From: Gerris lacustris
Lineage: Eukaryota; Arthropoda; Insecta; Hemiptera; Gerridae
DNA: 64,000 bases
Assembly (NCBI GenBank): GCA_951217055.1
Contig: OX578286.1
Span: forward strand, 7,542,033 to 7,606,032
Direction: 5' to 3'
This document shows positions 51,181-61,839 of the stretch, piece by piece. The notes beneath the pieces are model-generated. The model worked only from the letters and a program-made list of their open reading frames with translations, was not told the origin of the DNA and did not search any database. How positions within the stretch are numbered: position 1 is the stretch's first letter; every line of letters begins with the position of its first letter. The translations under genes and the position numbers were made by a program.

Positions 51181-51988
51181 TATGAGACGAATGAAATCAC
51201 TATTCAAAAGCTATGAGGAACGTTAGATTTATTGGCAAATTTATAGACAATGTAAATAAATATTGTATCGGGTGTACATGAACAAGTTATCGAGTACTTC
51301 TTTAGATCGTTACTCCCCTACGTTGCTTTAGAATATAAATTACTTTGACTAAGTAACTATTAGGACAAAGGGATGTTTAGTCCAAGGGATGGAGTCACTT
51401 TGGGACAAAGGAATTTCACACTTCTGTTTTATAAGGAGAGTAACAGTATAAAGACGAACATTCCGTACACCTTCTTTTTCTTAGGGTTCACTTCATTTTT
51501 ATTAGGGGAGTAACAATCTAATGAAGTTCCAGTTGTCGAACACCCTCATAAAGCAATAAATAAATAGATTTACTCGTCTACAAAAATATAAAGGTAGGTA
51601 AAGCCACCAACTCATTTATGTGTTGCAATAATAGCCTAGTTGATAACTTTAAGTATGTAGTATGTACGCAATAATGCAAAAATAATTACCATTATATTTC
51701 CCAATGCATTTTCTAGCAATTAAAAAATAATTAAATGTCTATACTATAGAATAATGCTTAATACAACATTTTATACAATATTTTATACTAAGGTTTATTT
51801 GTTTTCGTTCTCAGCACTCAAGCGGTTATGAATGCTGAAGAAGAAATTATACGCTAACAAATACAAAAATAGACTTCCAATGTGGCACAAAGCTTAATCA
51901 GGTCCTACCACTGAACGAATAGCTGCATAAGTAAAATAATGTATAGCGAAATAATATAAGTTTGTGGTTAAAATTTGATTTTAATAAA
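51181..51988. other. Intergenic sequence, no gene seen
   Basis: No coding. About 51825-51880 ('ggttatgaatgctgaagaag') recurs at 63668, so it is part of a dispersed repeat. Confidence 0.4.
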
Positions 51989-52318
51989 GAATAAGATTGA
52001 TGTTGGAAGAAATTGATGTTGGAAGAAATTGATGTTGGAAGAAATTGATGTTGGAAGAAATTGATGTTGGAAGAAATTTATGTTGGAAGAAATTGATGTT
52101 GGAAGAAATTGATGTTGGAAGAAATTGATGTAGGAAGAAATTGATGTTGGAAGAAATTGATGTTGGATGAAATTGATGTTGGAAGAAATTGATGTAGGAA
52201 GAAATTGATGTAGGAAGAAATTGATGTTGGAAGAAATTGATGTTGGAAGAAATTGATGTTGGAAGAAATTGATGTTGGAAGAAATTGATGTTGGAAGAAA
52301 TTGATGTTGGATTGATGT
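51989..52318. repeat. 16-bp minisatellite
   Basis: About 20 units of 'attgatgttggaagaa' with a few single-base variants. Confidence 0.95.
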
Positions 52319-52703
52319 TGGAATTGATTGGTTATGTTCGCAGAAGGTTGAAATTCTAATGAATGTGAATGCTAACTTAGACATTGTTACCTTAAATTAT
52401 ACAAAAGGTAAGAAATTATAGGAAAATAGGGATGGGCTAGCTAATCGGGAAGGGTATGGGTTCTTTAAAAAAATATATTGGATAGGGATCGTGCCATCAA
52501 TAAAAATAAAATCTTATAAAACATACATTTATTAGATGTAGGCTATGCCTAAGATAAAATGACTAAAAGAAAATTAATAAAAGAAAAGAAACTTAAGGTA
52601 TGTGACTAAAATTATAAAATAATAATATAGAAGTCCTTTACTGAAAATGACTGAAAATTATTCTGAATTAACTGAAAAATAAATAAATAAATAAAGATAA
52701 TAT
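52319..52703. other. Intergenic sequence, no gene seen
   Basis: AT-rich; nothing recognised. Confidence 0.4.
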
Positions 52704-53427
52704 ACAGGTCAAGTGTGTGCTAGTCAGCACACAGCGAGGGTCCATAGGCCACACTATATAGTGCTTTGTAATGTGTATAAACAGTGTTTTTTCAAAATGC
52801 TAAGAAGCTTACTTTGAACCATTCTAAAGGTCTGATATTCTCAAAACACACTCTGATAAAGTATTTTTCTGCCACTGAACCGGACTACAACCAAATAAAT
52901 ACATCGAAAAGACCATAATTATAAAAAAAAAAAAAACGTATTTTGTCAATAAAAAATAAAATAATATTTTTTTCAAAATTTCCAAAAAGTGGTATCTTTA
53001 CTTTTGATCAAAGAATGTTCAGGATTTTTTTCAGATTTTTTGCACTTCGCATAAGTGAGATAGAGGGGGGGGGGACACGTTTCACACCCACTTCAAACTT
53101 GCCTACGCTCGCCCTATCAAAGTTATATCCAAAGAATTATATATTTTTGTAATCAGCTCGACGTACCCTTTCATATGATACCCCTCACGGTGTCGAAAAA
53201 AAATGTTAACCCTTAAGTTTTTTTACCCTAATTTTTTTGAAAAAGATTTTTTTTAAGTCGCTATATTTTTAAAATATGTGGGCAGGTACAAGACACATAC
53301 ACATACATGCCAAATTTCAAAGAGATCGGACGGAAGGTGTAGCCGTGAGAGCACGCGAGAGGACGGACGGACAGACGCACGCAGGAAAATATAAGGGTCC
53401 TTGGTTTTGCCTATGGACCCTAAAAAT
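52704..53427 (+). repeat. Family Z repeat, full copy 2
   Basis: Collinear with 37825-38557, including both internal inverted 13-mers (here agggtccataggc on the left) and the terminal hairpin agggtcc...ggaccct. Confidence 0.8.
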
Positions 53428-53793
53428 GAATCTATAACTAAAAGAAAAGATGTTCAAAATTTAATAAAAAGAAAAGTTCACAGTCAATTTAAAAATGAAA
53501 ATTATAAACAAGAGTGTGTGGGGGGGGGGGGACTTTTCAACGTGATACTCCGCTTACGACGACGGTGTGTAGGCTTTTCCTGCCTGGAAATCCCTCCTGA
53601 AATTCCTCTTATAATCCACTTCTTAAAAAAATAAACTTAAATTAAATTATTCCTAAAATTATCCTATGTCTTAATTCTAAAGTCTTATCTGAGTCAAGTA
53701 GGAGTCCAGCCGTCCATCAACTGAAGCTTCACTTGACACGAGCGCAGCTGAAGCACAGCACATGAATAACAGCACTATTCACTTACTGAATTT
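53428..53793. other. Intergenic with poly-G run
   Basis: A G-run is at about 53518-53531. No supported gene. Confidence 0.4.
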
Positions 53794-53975
53794 AACGGAA
53801 TCAGGGCCGTACCTAGGGGTTTAGGCGCCCGGGTCAAAGGCATCTTTGGCGCCCCCCCTCTTTATTGCCAAATTCACCTAGTAGTTAAGAAGGGGGCCTG
53901 GCGGCGCCCCCTAGACGTGGCGCCCGGGTCAGCTTGACCCGGTTGACCCCCCCTAGGGACGGCCCTGAACGGAAT
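53794..53975. mobile_element. 166-bp hAT MITE
   Basis: The element 53802-53967 starts CAGGGCCGTACCTAGGGG and ends CCCCTAGGGACGGCCCTG; target duplication aacggaat at 53794-53801 and 53968-53975 is exact. GC-rich, almost entirely inverted repeat, no ORF. Confidence 0.9.
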
Positions 53976-54102
53976 GACTGTGTCTATAAAAACTATCAGT
54001 TGTAATCACCACCAGAGTCTCAACGCATAAATCCGCTGGGCGAGCGTCAGTTCACCGTCAGCGTCACAGAGTCTTCGTACAGACTCTCCGGCCAGGTAAC
54101 AG
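53976..54102. other. Target region of the LTR retrotransposon
   Basis: Relatively GC-rich flank ending in ccaggtaACAG. The CAG|GTAACA could be read as a splice donor, but no exon is supported. Confidence 0.3.
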
Positions 54103-55378
54103 TGTAACGATATTATTTTTAGTTTATTATCCACCCGGTAAAATTTTTGTTTAAGGAAAATTTAGGGGCGGATCGATGTTCTGGTGAATTGTTAGGAGGT
54201 CTTTTTATTTATTATTTTAGGGCAGTCGCTGATTAGTATTCTTTCTTTGGTAGTTCTTTGGTTTTGTTCTTCTTTTTCTTTTTTTGGGTACACTGGGTGA
54301 TCCTGAGAGGTTAGGTGTCTCGGTGATCTCGTGGTGCCAGAGCACTTTGGTGGTTAGAAAAAAAAGTGATTGAATAGGGTGAGTTGGTGCTTAAGTTTTG
54401 GGCAACTTAAACTAGGATCAACGAAGCAGAACACGAGAGTGGATTGCGCTGGTTGCTGTCTGAGACGCCAGTGAAAGCTTCGAGGGCCCCCTTAAGTCCA
54501 CTGACGATCCTCACCAAGTTCTGCCGGATCGAGCCGCGAGCGTCGAAGTCTGGGAACACCTATCAAGTTAAAAATTCAAGTAAGATCGACCAATTTCTGT
54601 TCTCTTCACCTTCCAGAGTGGGACGGCTTGGACCCCTTCCCCCACTCCTCCGAGGGTCTTCCCTCTTCCCTCAAACTACATCCCACTACATTCTACCATT
54701 TATTTTTTTTTCCAAATTCTTATATTTTATTACAACCATTTATATTATTTGCAATAGCCCAGTTTGGTTGGTAGTACCACACCAATTCAAAATCATTACT
54801 ATTATTTTTATTAATTATTTTAGCGAGCAGAAGACTGCTCTTAGGAGATTACCTGTGAAAGGGCCCTTAGGGAAACCAGTCAGTTTTGTAGGAAGTTCTT
54901 TATTTTATTTTAGTCACTCTATTAAAACTAGTAGTTTCATATAATTTTAATGTTATGGTTTCACAGGAGAATATCATTTGTTATGTACCCTGGGCCAAGG
55001 CAGTGAAGATTCCACTTGCCTAATAAAGAGTGAACAGTTTATTCATCTAATCTTTATTTTAATTATTTTTGTATCTTACTTAATCATCCTTACCTTTTAT
55101 TATTCCCTGTCCCTGGATTCCCCATTCTCCAGTTTTCAATTTTCCTTTATATCTGTTCCTCTGAGTTACTCTAGTGAGTGCTCAGACTTAAGTCCCTTTT
55201 CTTTGTTATTAATCGTTTTTAATTTGAATGGGGTGGCGTCCACTTTAATTTGCTTTCGTATGGTAGTTGAATTGTCAGGAGACCTCAAAAACTGTCCAAA
55301 ACCCCGCCCACCTAGCAAATCGACTGAGTTGGGCTATAACATACTCAAATTGTAGAGCCCATAGATTTTGGGGCTACA
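54103..55378 (+). repeat. 5' LTR
   Basis: 1276 bp, TG...CA. Polyadenylation signal AATAAA at 55022-55027. The two open frames inside (54444-54944 and 54978-55355) recur unchanged in the 3' LTR simply because the LTRs are identical; no protein features are seen in them. Confidence 0.95.
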
Positions 55379-55383
55379 TAAAT

Positions 55384-55404
55384 TAGCGCCCAGGAACGTG
55401 GGGC
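55384..55404 (+). promoter_or_regulatory. Primer binding site (tRNA-Lys-like, bulged)
   Basis: Six bases after the LTR, TAGCGCCCA-GG-ACGTGGGGC-like sequence resembles the complement of the 3' end of insect tRNA-Lys(CUU) (TGGCGCCCAACGTGGGG), with a two-base insertion and one mismatch. The tRNA end is from general knowledge, not from this window. Confidence 0.55.
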
Positions 55405-56906
55405 TTTGAAAAATTTGGTCTTTTTATTACCATTTGTTTTGTCTGCAAGATATTTTGTCTGTTTTGTCATTTTTATTTTGAGTTAAATGTATGAGTTATC
55501 ACAGTGATTACTGGGCCCGTATATGGTAAGAATAACAAAAATATATCTTTATTTATTAATATATATCTCATATCTTACCTTATTGGTATTTAATATCCAT
55601 ATTGTAAATATAATTTTGTATCACTTTAACATATTTTCATTTATCCGTATCTGGTATTTAATGTACACTATCTTCAGTTATTCTTCTACGAGGTTTCGGG
55701 ATCAGTTGCGGTATCACTACATTTTCTCTTCTATCTGTAGGTATTGTAGTAGGGTTTAAATAAGGTAGTTCTGTAATATCACATATTTATTTATTTAAAA
55801 GAAGAAAAATCTGTAGAAGAAGACAGTTTGAAGAGTCGGCAACAGCTTGAGGTTTGTTTACATCGGAGAGGTAATAGCGTGGTTTGATTCTTTCTCTTTT
55901 TCAGCGGTAGAGAAGAAGTCAGGGTTGCCAGTCCTTCGTCGCGCTGGAGCGCTGAAAGATCTATACCAAGACCTACGACACTATAATTTTTTTCCCATAA
56001 TTTTTGGGGTTTTGTTTGTTTTACTCTGGTTGGAGGATTTCGAATAGCATCTTTAATGAAGAAGTTCTTTTATTTTATTATTTAATATTATTTCTGCTGA
56101 CAATTTTTTTATTTTCTGCTCTAAGTCAGACGAATTAGGTTAATCTTTAGTGTTAACGGGGTTTAGGTTTAATTTTAAATTTAAGGTATGAATGAGAGTG
56201 TGAATTTTTAGTTCTTAGAATTAATTTTAAGGAATTGTTAGGAAAAGGGGGCGGTACCGCCAAATACAAATTTATAACACATAGTTTCTTTGTTTTTTTA
56301 CTGGAATGTATTATTTAATTACATAACTAATTATATTTTATTTGACAAACTTAACTTTAATAAAATTAACTTCTACAATACTTATAAATAACGAAACCTA
56401 ATAATAACTTAATTACAACTTAATTATACAAAAATAAAACTTAAAACTAAATATAACATAAATTAACTTATAATTTAATTTTAAAAACTGTTATTAATTT
56501 TTTTTAAGTATTTCTCTTTGTGAGTCGAGAGTACTTGAATATATTCTTTGTTTACATCATTTTCAGACATACAGTTATTTTCCTTTGTTTATACTTTATC
56601 ATTTCAAATTTTCCTTTAATAATTTTAATCTTCTATTATTGGTGGTATTTAGCCATTGGGGTAAATACATTTTAGATTTTAAGTTTAATTTTAGGTCAAC
56701 GACTTAGAACTCAATTGTAATTTTTATTTTAAATATTTTTTTTCGATTTTTTTAATTTGATTGTTTTAATAGGTAATTACTTTACCCATCCTAAGATCAT
56801 TATTAATACGAGTTTTAATTTTCTGAAATTCAATTTATTATTTGTTGTATTGTCAGTTATAATTTAGCCTTTTTATTTTACAATTTTTTTTTTTTCCTTC
56901 TTCAAG
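55405..56906 (+). other. Untranslated leader of the retrotransposon
   Basis: About 1.5 kb, AT-rich, between primer site and gag. Short open frames (e.g. 55847-56047) have no recognisable features; packaging signals cannot be identified by eye. Confidence 0.6.
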
Positions 56907-58409
56907 ATGGATGTAGATCGTCTACAAAAAGATGAATTGGAGTATGAACTGGAAATACGTGGTGTTACCGGTCATACTACTGTCGAAAGTATGCGCCAAG
57001 CCCTTCGCACATTATTTAAGATGGAGCGAGAACATATGGCGACAATTCCGGAATCGCCTTTGAAGAAAAGAGACCCTGCCGTTGAAATTGAAGTTCTGCA
57101 GACTAAGATCCCTAAATTGGAATCAAGGATCTCTTGCTTTAAAGGACAAACCCTGGACAACGATTACAAAAAGATAATGACCCTTTTTGCTCACATGATG
57201 TCCCGATTAAATAGATGCCACATCCCCGACGAATCTCCATTACTAACGGATAGAGCGGAACTGGCGAATAAGATGGTAGCACTTAAGAGTCAGTTTGACT
57301 CTAAATTAAAACTGGATGAAGAAGAGGTAAGATCTGAGTTAGAAGTTCCTTCAGAACCAGCTAAGAAGACTCGTTCTCTCCTTGTCCCTCCACCGAGTAC
57401 TTCGGGGGTTAAGAAATGTTTGGTTCCCGAAGAGAAAAGCACAGAAACACCCGAACCAGTACCCACTAATCCTTTAACTTTGGAGGACCTCTTAAGGTCG
57501 TTAAACGTTGCTCCTCGAACGACTGACGGGAACAGGAAGGTGGTACCCACAAGCAAGTGGGGAATTAAGTTTTCAGGCGACGGGAAGGGAAAATCGCTTC
57601 GGTCCTTTCTAGAAGACATCGAGGTGTACAGCCGAGCCCGCAATGCTACACATCGCGACCTATGGAGCGGGGCACTTGACTTTTTTGAAGGTCCAGCGCT
57701 TCAGTGGTTTAAGTCAGTCTTCCGCGACATTTCTTCCTGGCCAGAGTTAGTGTGGCTCCTAAAGGAAGAATATGAAGACGAAGACTACACTGTGGAGCTT
57801 ACCGCCGAGATGTTAAGTCGGACCCAAGGTCAAGAAGAGAAATTTGGGGACTTCATAGCCATAATGAAGACCTATTTTTCGAGGCTAGAACTTGGTGAAG
57901 AGGAACAGCTTCGTGTCTTACAACGAAACGTAACCCCCTATTTCTACGACCGCCTGCGTCAATACTCTGTTGAGAGTGTAGCGGATTTTGTAAAGTTAGG
58001 TAGGCGAATCCAGGGTGACAAGGCCCACATGGAAAAATATAAACCTCCACCTTCTGCAAGGAAAACTTTGCTTGAGCCAAACCTTGCTTATGCAGGCGGT
58101 TCTACTGGTAAAACCGCGAGCTGCAGTGAAGTTAGTGTGGATAAGCCTGCCCCTGAACGCTACAATCCCCGAAGCAACTACTCGCGACCGAGCAAAAGTT
58201 CAGTATTTCCGAAAAGTGGTCCGAACCATAGCCAGTCTACACAACGTCATCGACAGTGCTACAATTGCGGAGTGGAAGGACATTTCTTTTATCGCTGTCC
58301 TAAGTTAGGGTTTTGTGGAAGATGTGGAAACAAGGACTTTTCCAAACCAAGTTGTCCACGTTGTCCTCGAACATCGGCAGAGGGAAACGACCACGGAAGA
58401 CGAAAGTAG
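56907..58409 (+). CDS. gag: Gag polyprotein
   Basis: 500 residues. The N-terminal 160 residues are acidic/basic and probably coiled (from MDVDRLQKDELEYELEIRG). About residues 230-370 match the Retrotrans_gag core: WSGALDFFEGPALQWFKSV, then WPELVWLLKEEYEDEDY, then MLSRTQGQEEKFGDFIAIMK. Near residue 450 is one canonical zinc knuckle, C-x2-C-x4-H-x4-C (CYNCGVEGHFFYRC), followed by a cysteine-rich, non-canonical second group (CGRCGN...CPRC). The start ATG follows a pyrimidine-rich leader and AAG. It forms the particle that packages element RNA in the cytoplasm (family knowledge). The last codons overlap pol, which is reached by a -1 shift. The frame is intact. Confidence 0.95.
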   Translation: MDVDRLQKDELEYELEIRGVTGHTTVESMRQALRTLFKMEREHMATIPESPLKKRDPAVEIEVLQTKIPKLESRISCFKGQTLDNDYKKIMTLFAHMMSRLNRCHIPDESPLLTDRAELANKMVALKSQFDSKLKLDEEEVRSELEVPSEPAKKTRSLLVPPPSTSGVKKCLVPEEKSTETPEPVPTNPLTLEDLLRSLNVAPRTTDGNRKVVPTSKWGIKFSGDGKGKSLRSFLEDIEVYSRARNATHRDLWSGALDFFEGPALQWFKSVFRDISSWPELVWLLKEEYEDEDYTVELTAEMLSRTQGQEEKFGDFIAIMKTYFSRLELGEEEQLRVLQRNVTPYFYDRLRQYSVESVADFVKLGRRIQGDKAHMEKYKPPPSARKTLLEPNLAYAGGSTGKTASCSEVSVDKPAPERYNPRSNYSRPSKSSVFPKSGPNHSQSTQRHRQCYNCGVEGHFFYRCPKLGFCGRCGNKDFSKPSCPRCPRTSAEGNDHGRRK

Positions 58410-61400
58410 AGAGACGGCTTCGTCTTCCTCTCGTAGCTAGGAAGTCTCAAGATAAGGAGAGGTCACATTGGTTAGAGGTTGTAAGTAAGTTTTGTAGAAA
58501 CGAACACGTTAGTGGATTGATAACCTCTACTCATGGTGATCCCAGACCTTACCTCGAAATATCGGTTCTAGGGTTTCCGATGCTTGGACTGCTGGATTCC
58601 GGTGCCTCAAAGACTCTAGTTGGCGGAAATGGATGGGAGATATTACAGAGTTTAGGTTTCGAGCTTGAAGCGTCGACAGATGTTAAGTGTACGGTCGCGG
58701 ATGGACGACAATGTAAGATCATTGGTAGTGTAGACGTCCCCATGACACTGGACGGTAAGCTGAAGGTGATCCAAACCCTGGTTGTTCCAGCAATTCCCTC
58801 CACTCTTATATTAGGATTGGACTTCTGGAAAACCATGGAAATTATCCCGGATTTGATCAACCACCAGTTCCAATTCTCCGATAAGGTTTACCTTTCCGAA
58901 GTCGTGGTTTCACAAGACCATTTAACACAGGAAGAGAGGGAGCTTCTTAAGCGAGTTACGGACGACTTCTTCGCACAGATGGGAGCTGAGATAGGTTGCA
59001 CTGATTTGGTGGAGCACGTCATCGATACCGGCGACGCTGCTCCCATCAAACAGCGTTACTACCCTGTTTCACCCAAAGTTCAGGAGAAGATGAACGCCGA
59101 GTTAGAGCAAATGTTGAGTCAAGGAATCGTCGAACCCTCGAACTCCCCATGGTCTTCTCCGATTGTAATGGTACTTAAACCTGATGGAACCTATCGCTTT
59201 TGTGTGGACTTCCGGAAGGTCAACGCCGTCACTAAAAAGGATGCCTATCCGTTACCCTATGTGTCACACATCTTAGACAGGTTGAAGAATGCCAGGTACA
59301 TTTCCAGCCTGGACATCAAGTCAGCCTATTGGCAAGTACCTGTAGCTGAAGCGTCTAGGGAAAAGACGGCCTTCACTGTACCGAGTCGGGGCCTATTTCA
59401 ATTCACGAGGATGCCCTTTGGACTCCACAATAGTCCTGCAACGTGGCAACGCTTGATAGACAGGGTGCTAGGTGCAGATCTCGAGGTATACGTGTTTGTC
59501 TATCTCGATGATATCATCATTTGTACCTCAGACTTCGAGACTCACACGCGTGTCTTAGCCCTTGTTCTATCAAGGTTGCATAAAGCAGGGTTAACCCTAA
59601 ATCGGGAGAAGTGCAAGTTTTGCGTGTCACAGTTAAAGTACTTGGGCTACGTCGTTGATCACTGTGGCTTAAGAGTCGATCCCGATAAGATCAGCGCGAT
59701 CACTCAGTATCCAGCTCCAAAGACCCCGAAACAGCTACGACGTTTCTTAGGAATGGCGTCATGGTACCGACGTTTCGTGCCAGACTTTTCGACCATAACG
59801 TCACCGCTGACGTCTCTTCTGAAGAAAAGTTGTCGTTGGAACTGGTCTGAGGAATGTGTACAGGCGTTCAGACAACTAAAGGAACAGCTAATCTCAGCAC
59901 CAGTATTGACTTGTCCCGACTTTGACAAGCCCTTTATTGTCCAAACGGATGCCAGTGAAGTAGGATTAGGTGCTATTCTGTCCCAGGAGTTTCCCGAAGG
60001 AGAAAAGGTTATAGCTTTCGCCAGCAGGTCGCTGAACAAGCTTGAAAGGAAGTACTGTGCAACGGAGTTGGAAGCGTTGGCTGTACTTTGGGCCGTAGAA
60101 AAGTTCAGGTCCTATCTGGAAGGTCAGAAGTTCTTGGTTGTGACGGACCACATGGCTCTTAAGTGGTTAATGGACTTAAAGGAACCAAAGGGAAGATTAG
60201 CCAGGTGGGTTCTCCGTCTACAACAATACGACTTCCAGATAACACATCGTCCAGGAAAGTTACACGTTGCAGCGGATGCCCTTTCTAGAGCTCCTGTAGA
60301 TGCGGTTACCGTTGAAGAGACCAAGGTGACAGACAAGTGGTACCTAGGAATGCTTGAAAAGGTGAAGCTCGCACCCGACAAGTATCCTCTTTGGGCTATT
60401 AGCGAAGAGAAGTTGTACGCTAATAGGTCCGGAAAGAAGAATGTTGGTGAAGAGGCTATGTGGAAGATCGTGGTACCAAAGGAGCGACGGAAGGAGGTGA
60501 TAGTGGAGAATCACGACTCACCAATGGCGGGACATCTGGGTTCTTTTAAAACGAAGAAGAGGGTGATGGAGAGGTATTACTGGCCGGGTATGGCAGCCGA
60601 CATCTCCTCATATGTGAAGAAGTGTCATACGTGTTTGGCAACGAAGAGTGAGACAAAGAAACCAGCAGGTTTGATGGGCCACCAGAGAGACCCTGGAGCG
60701 CCATGGCGAATGATTAGCGGAGATCTGATGGGTCCGTTTCCACGTTCCTCTAATCAAAATTGTTACCTACTAGTGGTCGTTGACTGTTTTACTAAGTACG
60801 CTTTGCTCCATCCTCTTCGAAAAGCAGATGCAAAAGCAGTGAGCAAGTATATTGAGGACAAGGTGTTCATGATGTTTGGAGTTCCTCAATATTTTATAAC
60901 AGACAACGGTCCACAGTGGCGTAGCAACGAATTCCAAAGTAAGATGGCTGACTACAAGGTGAGAATATTGTTCAATCCTTTATATCACGCCCAGAGCAAT
61001 CCAACTGAGCGTTACAACCGCACCATCAAAACGATGATTTGTGCTTACGTAAAAGAGAACCATAAGCACTGGGACAAATATCTTCCCCAGCTTGGATTTG
61101 CTCTGAGGACGGCCGTGAATGAGTCAACGGGATTCTCACCTTCGTACTTAACCTTCGGACGTCTACTTCACCCGACAGGAGAACGAGTACCGGACGCCGC
61201 AGACCCTCTCGTGAAACCTCCAGATCCGATCGCTGAGCAGACTGCAAGGAATCTGAAGAAGCTGCAAGAGACCATCCATCGAGTCAGAGAAAATCTAAAG
61301 AAGGTTCATGAAAGGAATGCTCATACTTATAACTTGAGGAGGCGACCGCTAGAGTTTCAAGTTGGAGATGTGGTGTGGAAGAAGACGCATTTCCTTTCAG

Positions 61401-61555
61401 ACGCCTCGAAAGACTTCTCTGCTAAGCTCGCACCGAAGTTTGTCCGATGTCGCATAGTAGCCAAGATAACCCCTCTTGTGTACGAGGTAGAGGATGAGCA
61501 GGGCAAAAGACTCGGGCATTGGCATGTGAGTGAGCTAAAACCAGAACCTCCTTGA
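58313..61555 (+). CDS. pol: Pol polyprotein (protease, RT, RNase H, integrase)
   Basis: The frame is open from 58313, but translation should enter at 58388 by -1 shifting, giving about 1055 pol residues. Counting from 58313: aspartic protease LLDSGAS at about 93-99; RT with VDFRKVNAV at about 300 and catalytic YLDD at about 397-400; RNase H with QTDAS at about 543 and ATELEALAV, TDHMALKWL; integrase zinc-binding H-x-H-C-x2-C from GHLGS at about 738 to CHTCLA at about 770; catalytic core D (GDLMGPF) at about 804, D (TDNGPQ) at about 863 and E (NPTERYN) at about 897. The C-terminal KLAPKFVRCRIV region is the usual integrase tail; no chromodomain is evident. No stops or frameshifts, all key residues present, so it is potentially active. 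The short frame 58015-58308 is a shadow of gag. Confidence 0.95.
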   Translation: MWKMWKQGLFQTKLSTLSSNIGRGKRPRKTKVERRLRLPLVARKSQDKERSHWLEVVSKFCRNEHVSGLITSTHGDPRPYLEISVLGFPMLGLLDSGASKTLVGGNGWEILQSLGFELEASTDVKCTVADGRQCKIIGSVDVPMTLDGKLKVIQTLVVPAIPSTLILGLDFWKTMEIIPDLINHQFQFSDKVYLSEVVVSQDHLTQEERELLKRVTDDFFAQMGAEIGCTDLVEHVIDTGDAAPIKQRYYPVSPKVQEKMNAELEQMLSQGIVEPSNSPWSSPIVMVLKPDGTYRFCVDFRKVNAVTKKDAYPLPYVSHILDRLKNARYISSLDIKSAYWQVPVAEASREKTAFTVPSRGLFQFTRMPFGLHNSPATWQRLIDRVLGADLEVYVFVYLDDIIICTSDFETHTRVLALVLSRLHKAGLTLNREKCKFCVSQLKYLGYVVDHCGLRVDPDKISAITQYPAPKTPKQLRRFLGMASWYRRFVPDFSTITSPLTSLLKKSCRWNWSEECVQAFRQLKEQLISAPVLTCPDFDKPFIVQTDASEVGLGAILSQEFPEGEKVIAFASRSLNKLERKYCATELEALAVLWAVEKFRSYLEGQKFLVVTDHMALKWLMDLKEPKGRLARWVLRLQQYDFQITHRPGKLHVAADALSRAPVDAVTVEETKVTDKWYLGMLEKVKLAPDKYPLWAISEEKLYANRSGKKNVGEEAMWKIVVPKERRKEVIVENHDSPMAGHLGSFKTKKRVMERYYWPGMAADISSYVKKCHTCLATKSETKKPAGLMGHQRDPGAPWRMISGDLMGPFPRSSNQNCYLLVVVDCFTKYALLHPLRKADAKAVSKYIEDKVFMMFGVPQYFITDNGPQWRSNEFQSKMADYKVRILFNPLYHAQSNPTERYNRTIKTMICAYVKENHKHWDKYLPQLGFALRTAVNESTGFSPSYLTFGRLLHPTGERVPDAADPLVKPPDPIAEQTARNLKKLQETIHRVRENLKKVHERNAHTYNLRRRPLEFQVGDVVWKKTHFLSDASKDFSAKLAPKFVRCRIVAKITPLVYEVEDEQGKRLGHWHVSELKPEPP
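58382..58432 (+). promoter_or_regulatory. -1 ribosomal frameshift signal: slippery site and pseudoknot
   Basis: G-GGA-AAC at 58382-58388 in gag phase is a canonical X-XXY-YYZ heptamer. After a 6-base spacer, GGAAGACGA (58395-58403) pairs perfectly with TCGTCTTCC (58420-58428). The loop contains GAGA (within 58409-58414), complementary to TCTC directly after the stem (58429-58432), giving an H-type pseudoknot. The gag stop (58407-58409) lies in the loop. The -1 frame from 58388 is the pol frame. Confidence 0.85.
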
Positions 61556-61839
61556 ATGCAGCTGTCAGAAAATTGTCTCACCGATAATTATAATTTTTTT
61601 TATTTTCTATGAGTATGATTTTTTTTTAAAAAAAAAAAAGAGTGAATGTTTTATGCTTTTCATTTCTATTTTTTTTTGGGGAACTCAGATTATGATGTTC
61701 ATATTCATTTTATGATTTTATATTGGTTTATCGTTTTCTTTTCGGAAGCCTTAGAGAACTTACGTCCTCTTAAGGGATAATTTCTTTTTGGAACTTATTT
61801 TTATTTTTATAAAGTGTTTTTTTACGAGGGGAACTCGTT
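61556..61839 (+). other. Pol 3' untranslated region and polypurine tract
   Basis: T-rich and non-coding; a purine stretch gaggggaa (about 61825-61833) a few bases before the LTR is the likely plus-strand primer. No env ORF. Confidence 0.6.

Noticed and set aside
51800..51880. Possible third copy of the knottin exon (acceptor-like ...ctcag, then 'tgaatgctgaag')
   Set aside because: Resembles gene C exon 2 only over about 15 bases, lacks the cysteine codons, and the same text recurs at 63668 as part of a dispersed repeat.
54060..54102. Host exon with donor CAG|GTAACA interrupted by the retrotransposon
   Set aside because: The GT motif alone is weak and no coding continuity is seen on either side of the insertion.
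54444..55355. Proteins of 166 and 125 residues within the LTRs
   Set aside because: Identical only because both LTRs are identical; no domain, and they overlap the expected promoter and polyadenylation region.
61556..61839. Envelope gene in the gypsy element
   Set aside because: Only 284 T-rich bases without an open frame separate pol from the 3' LTR.
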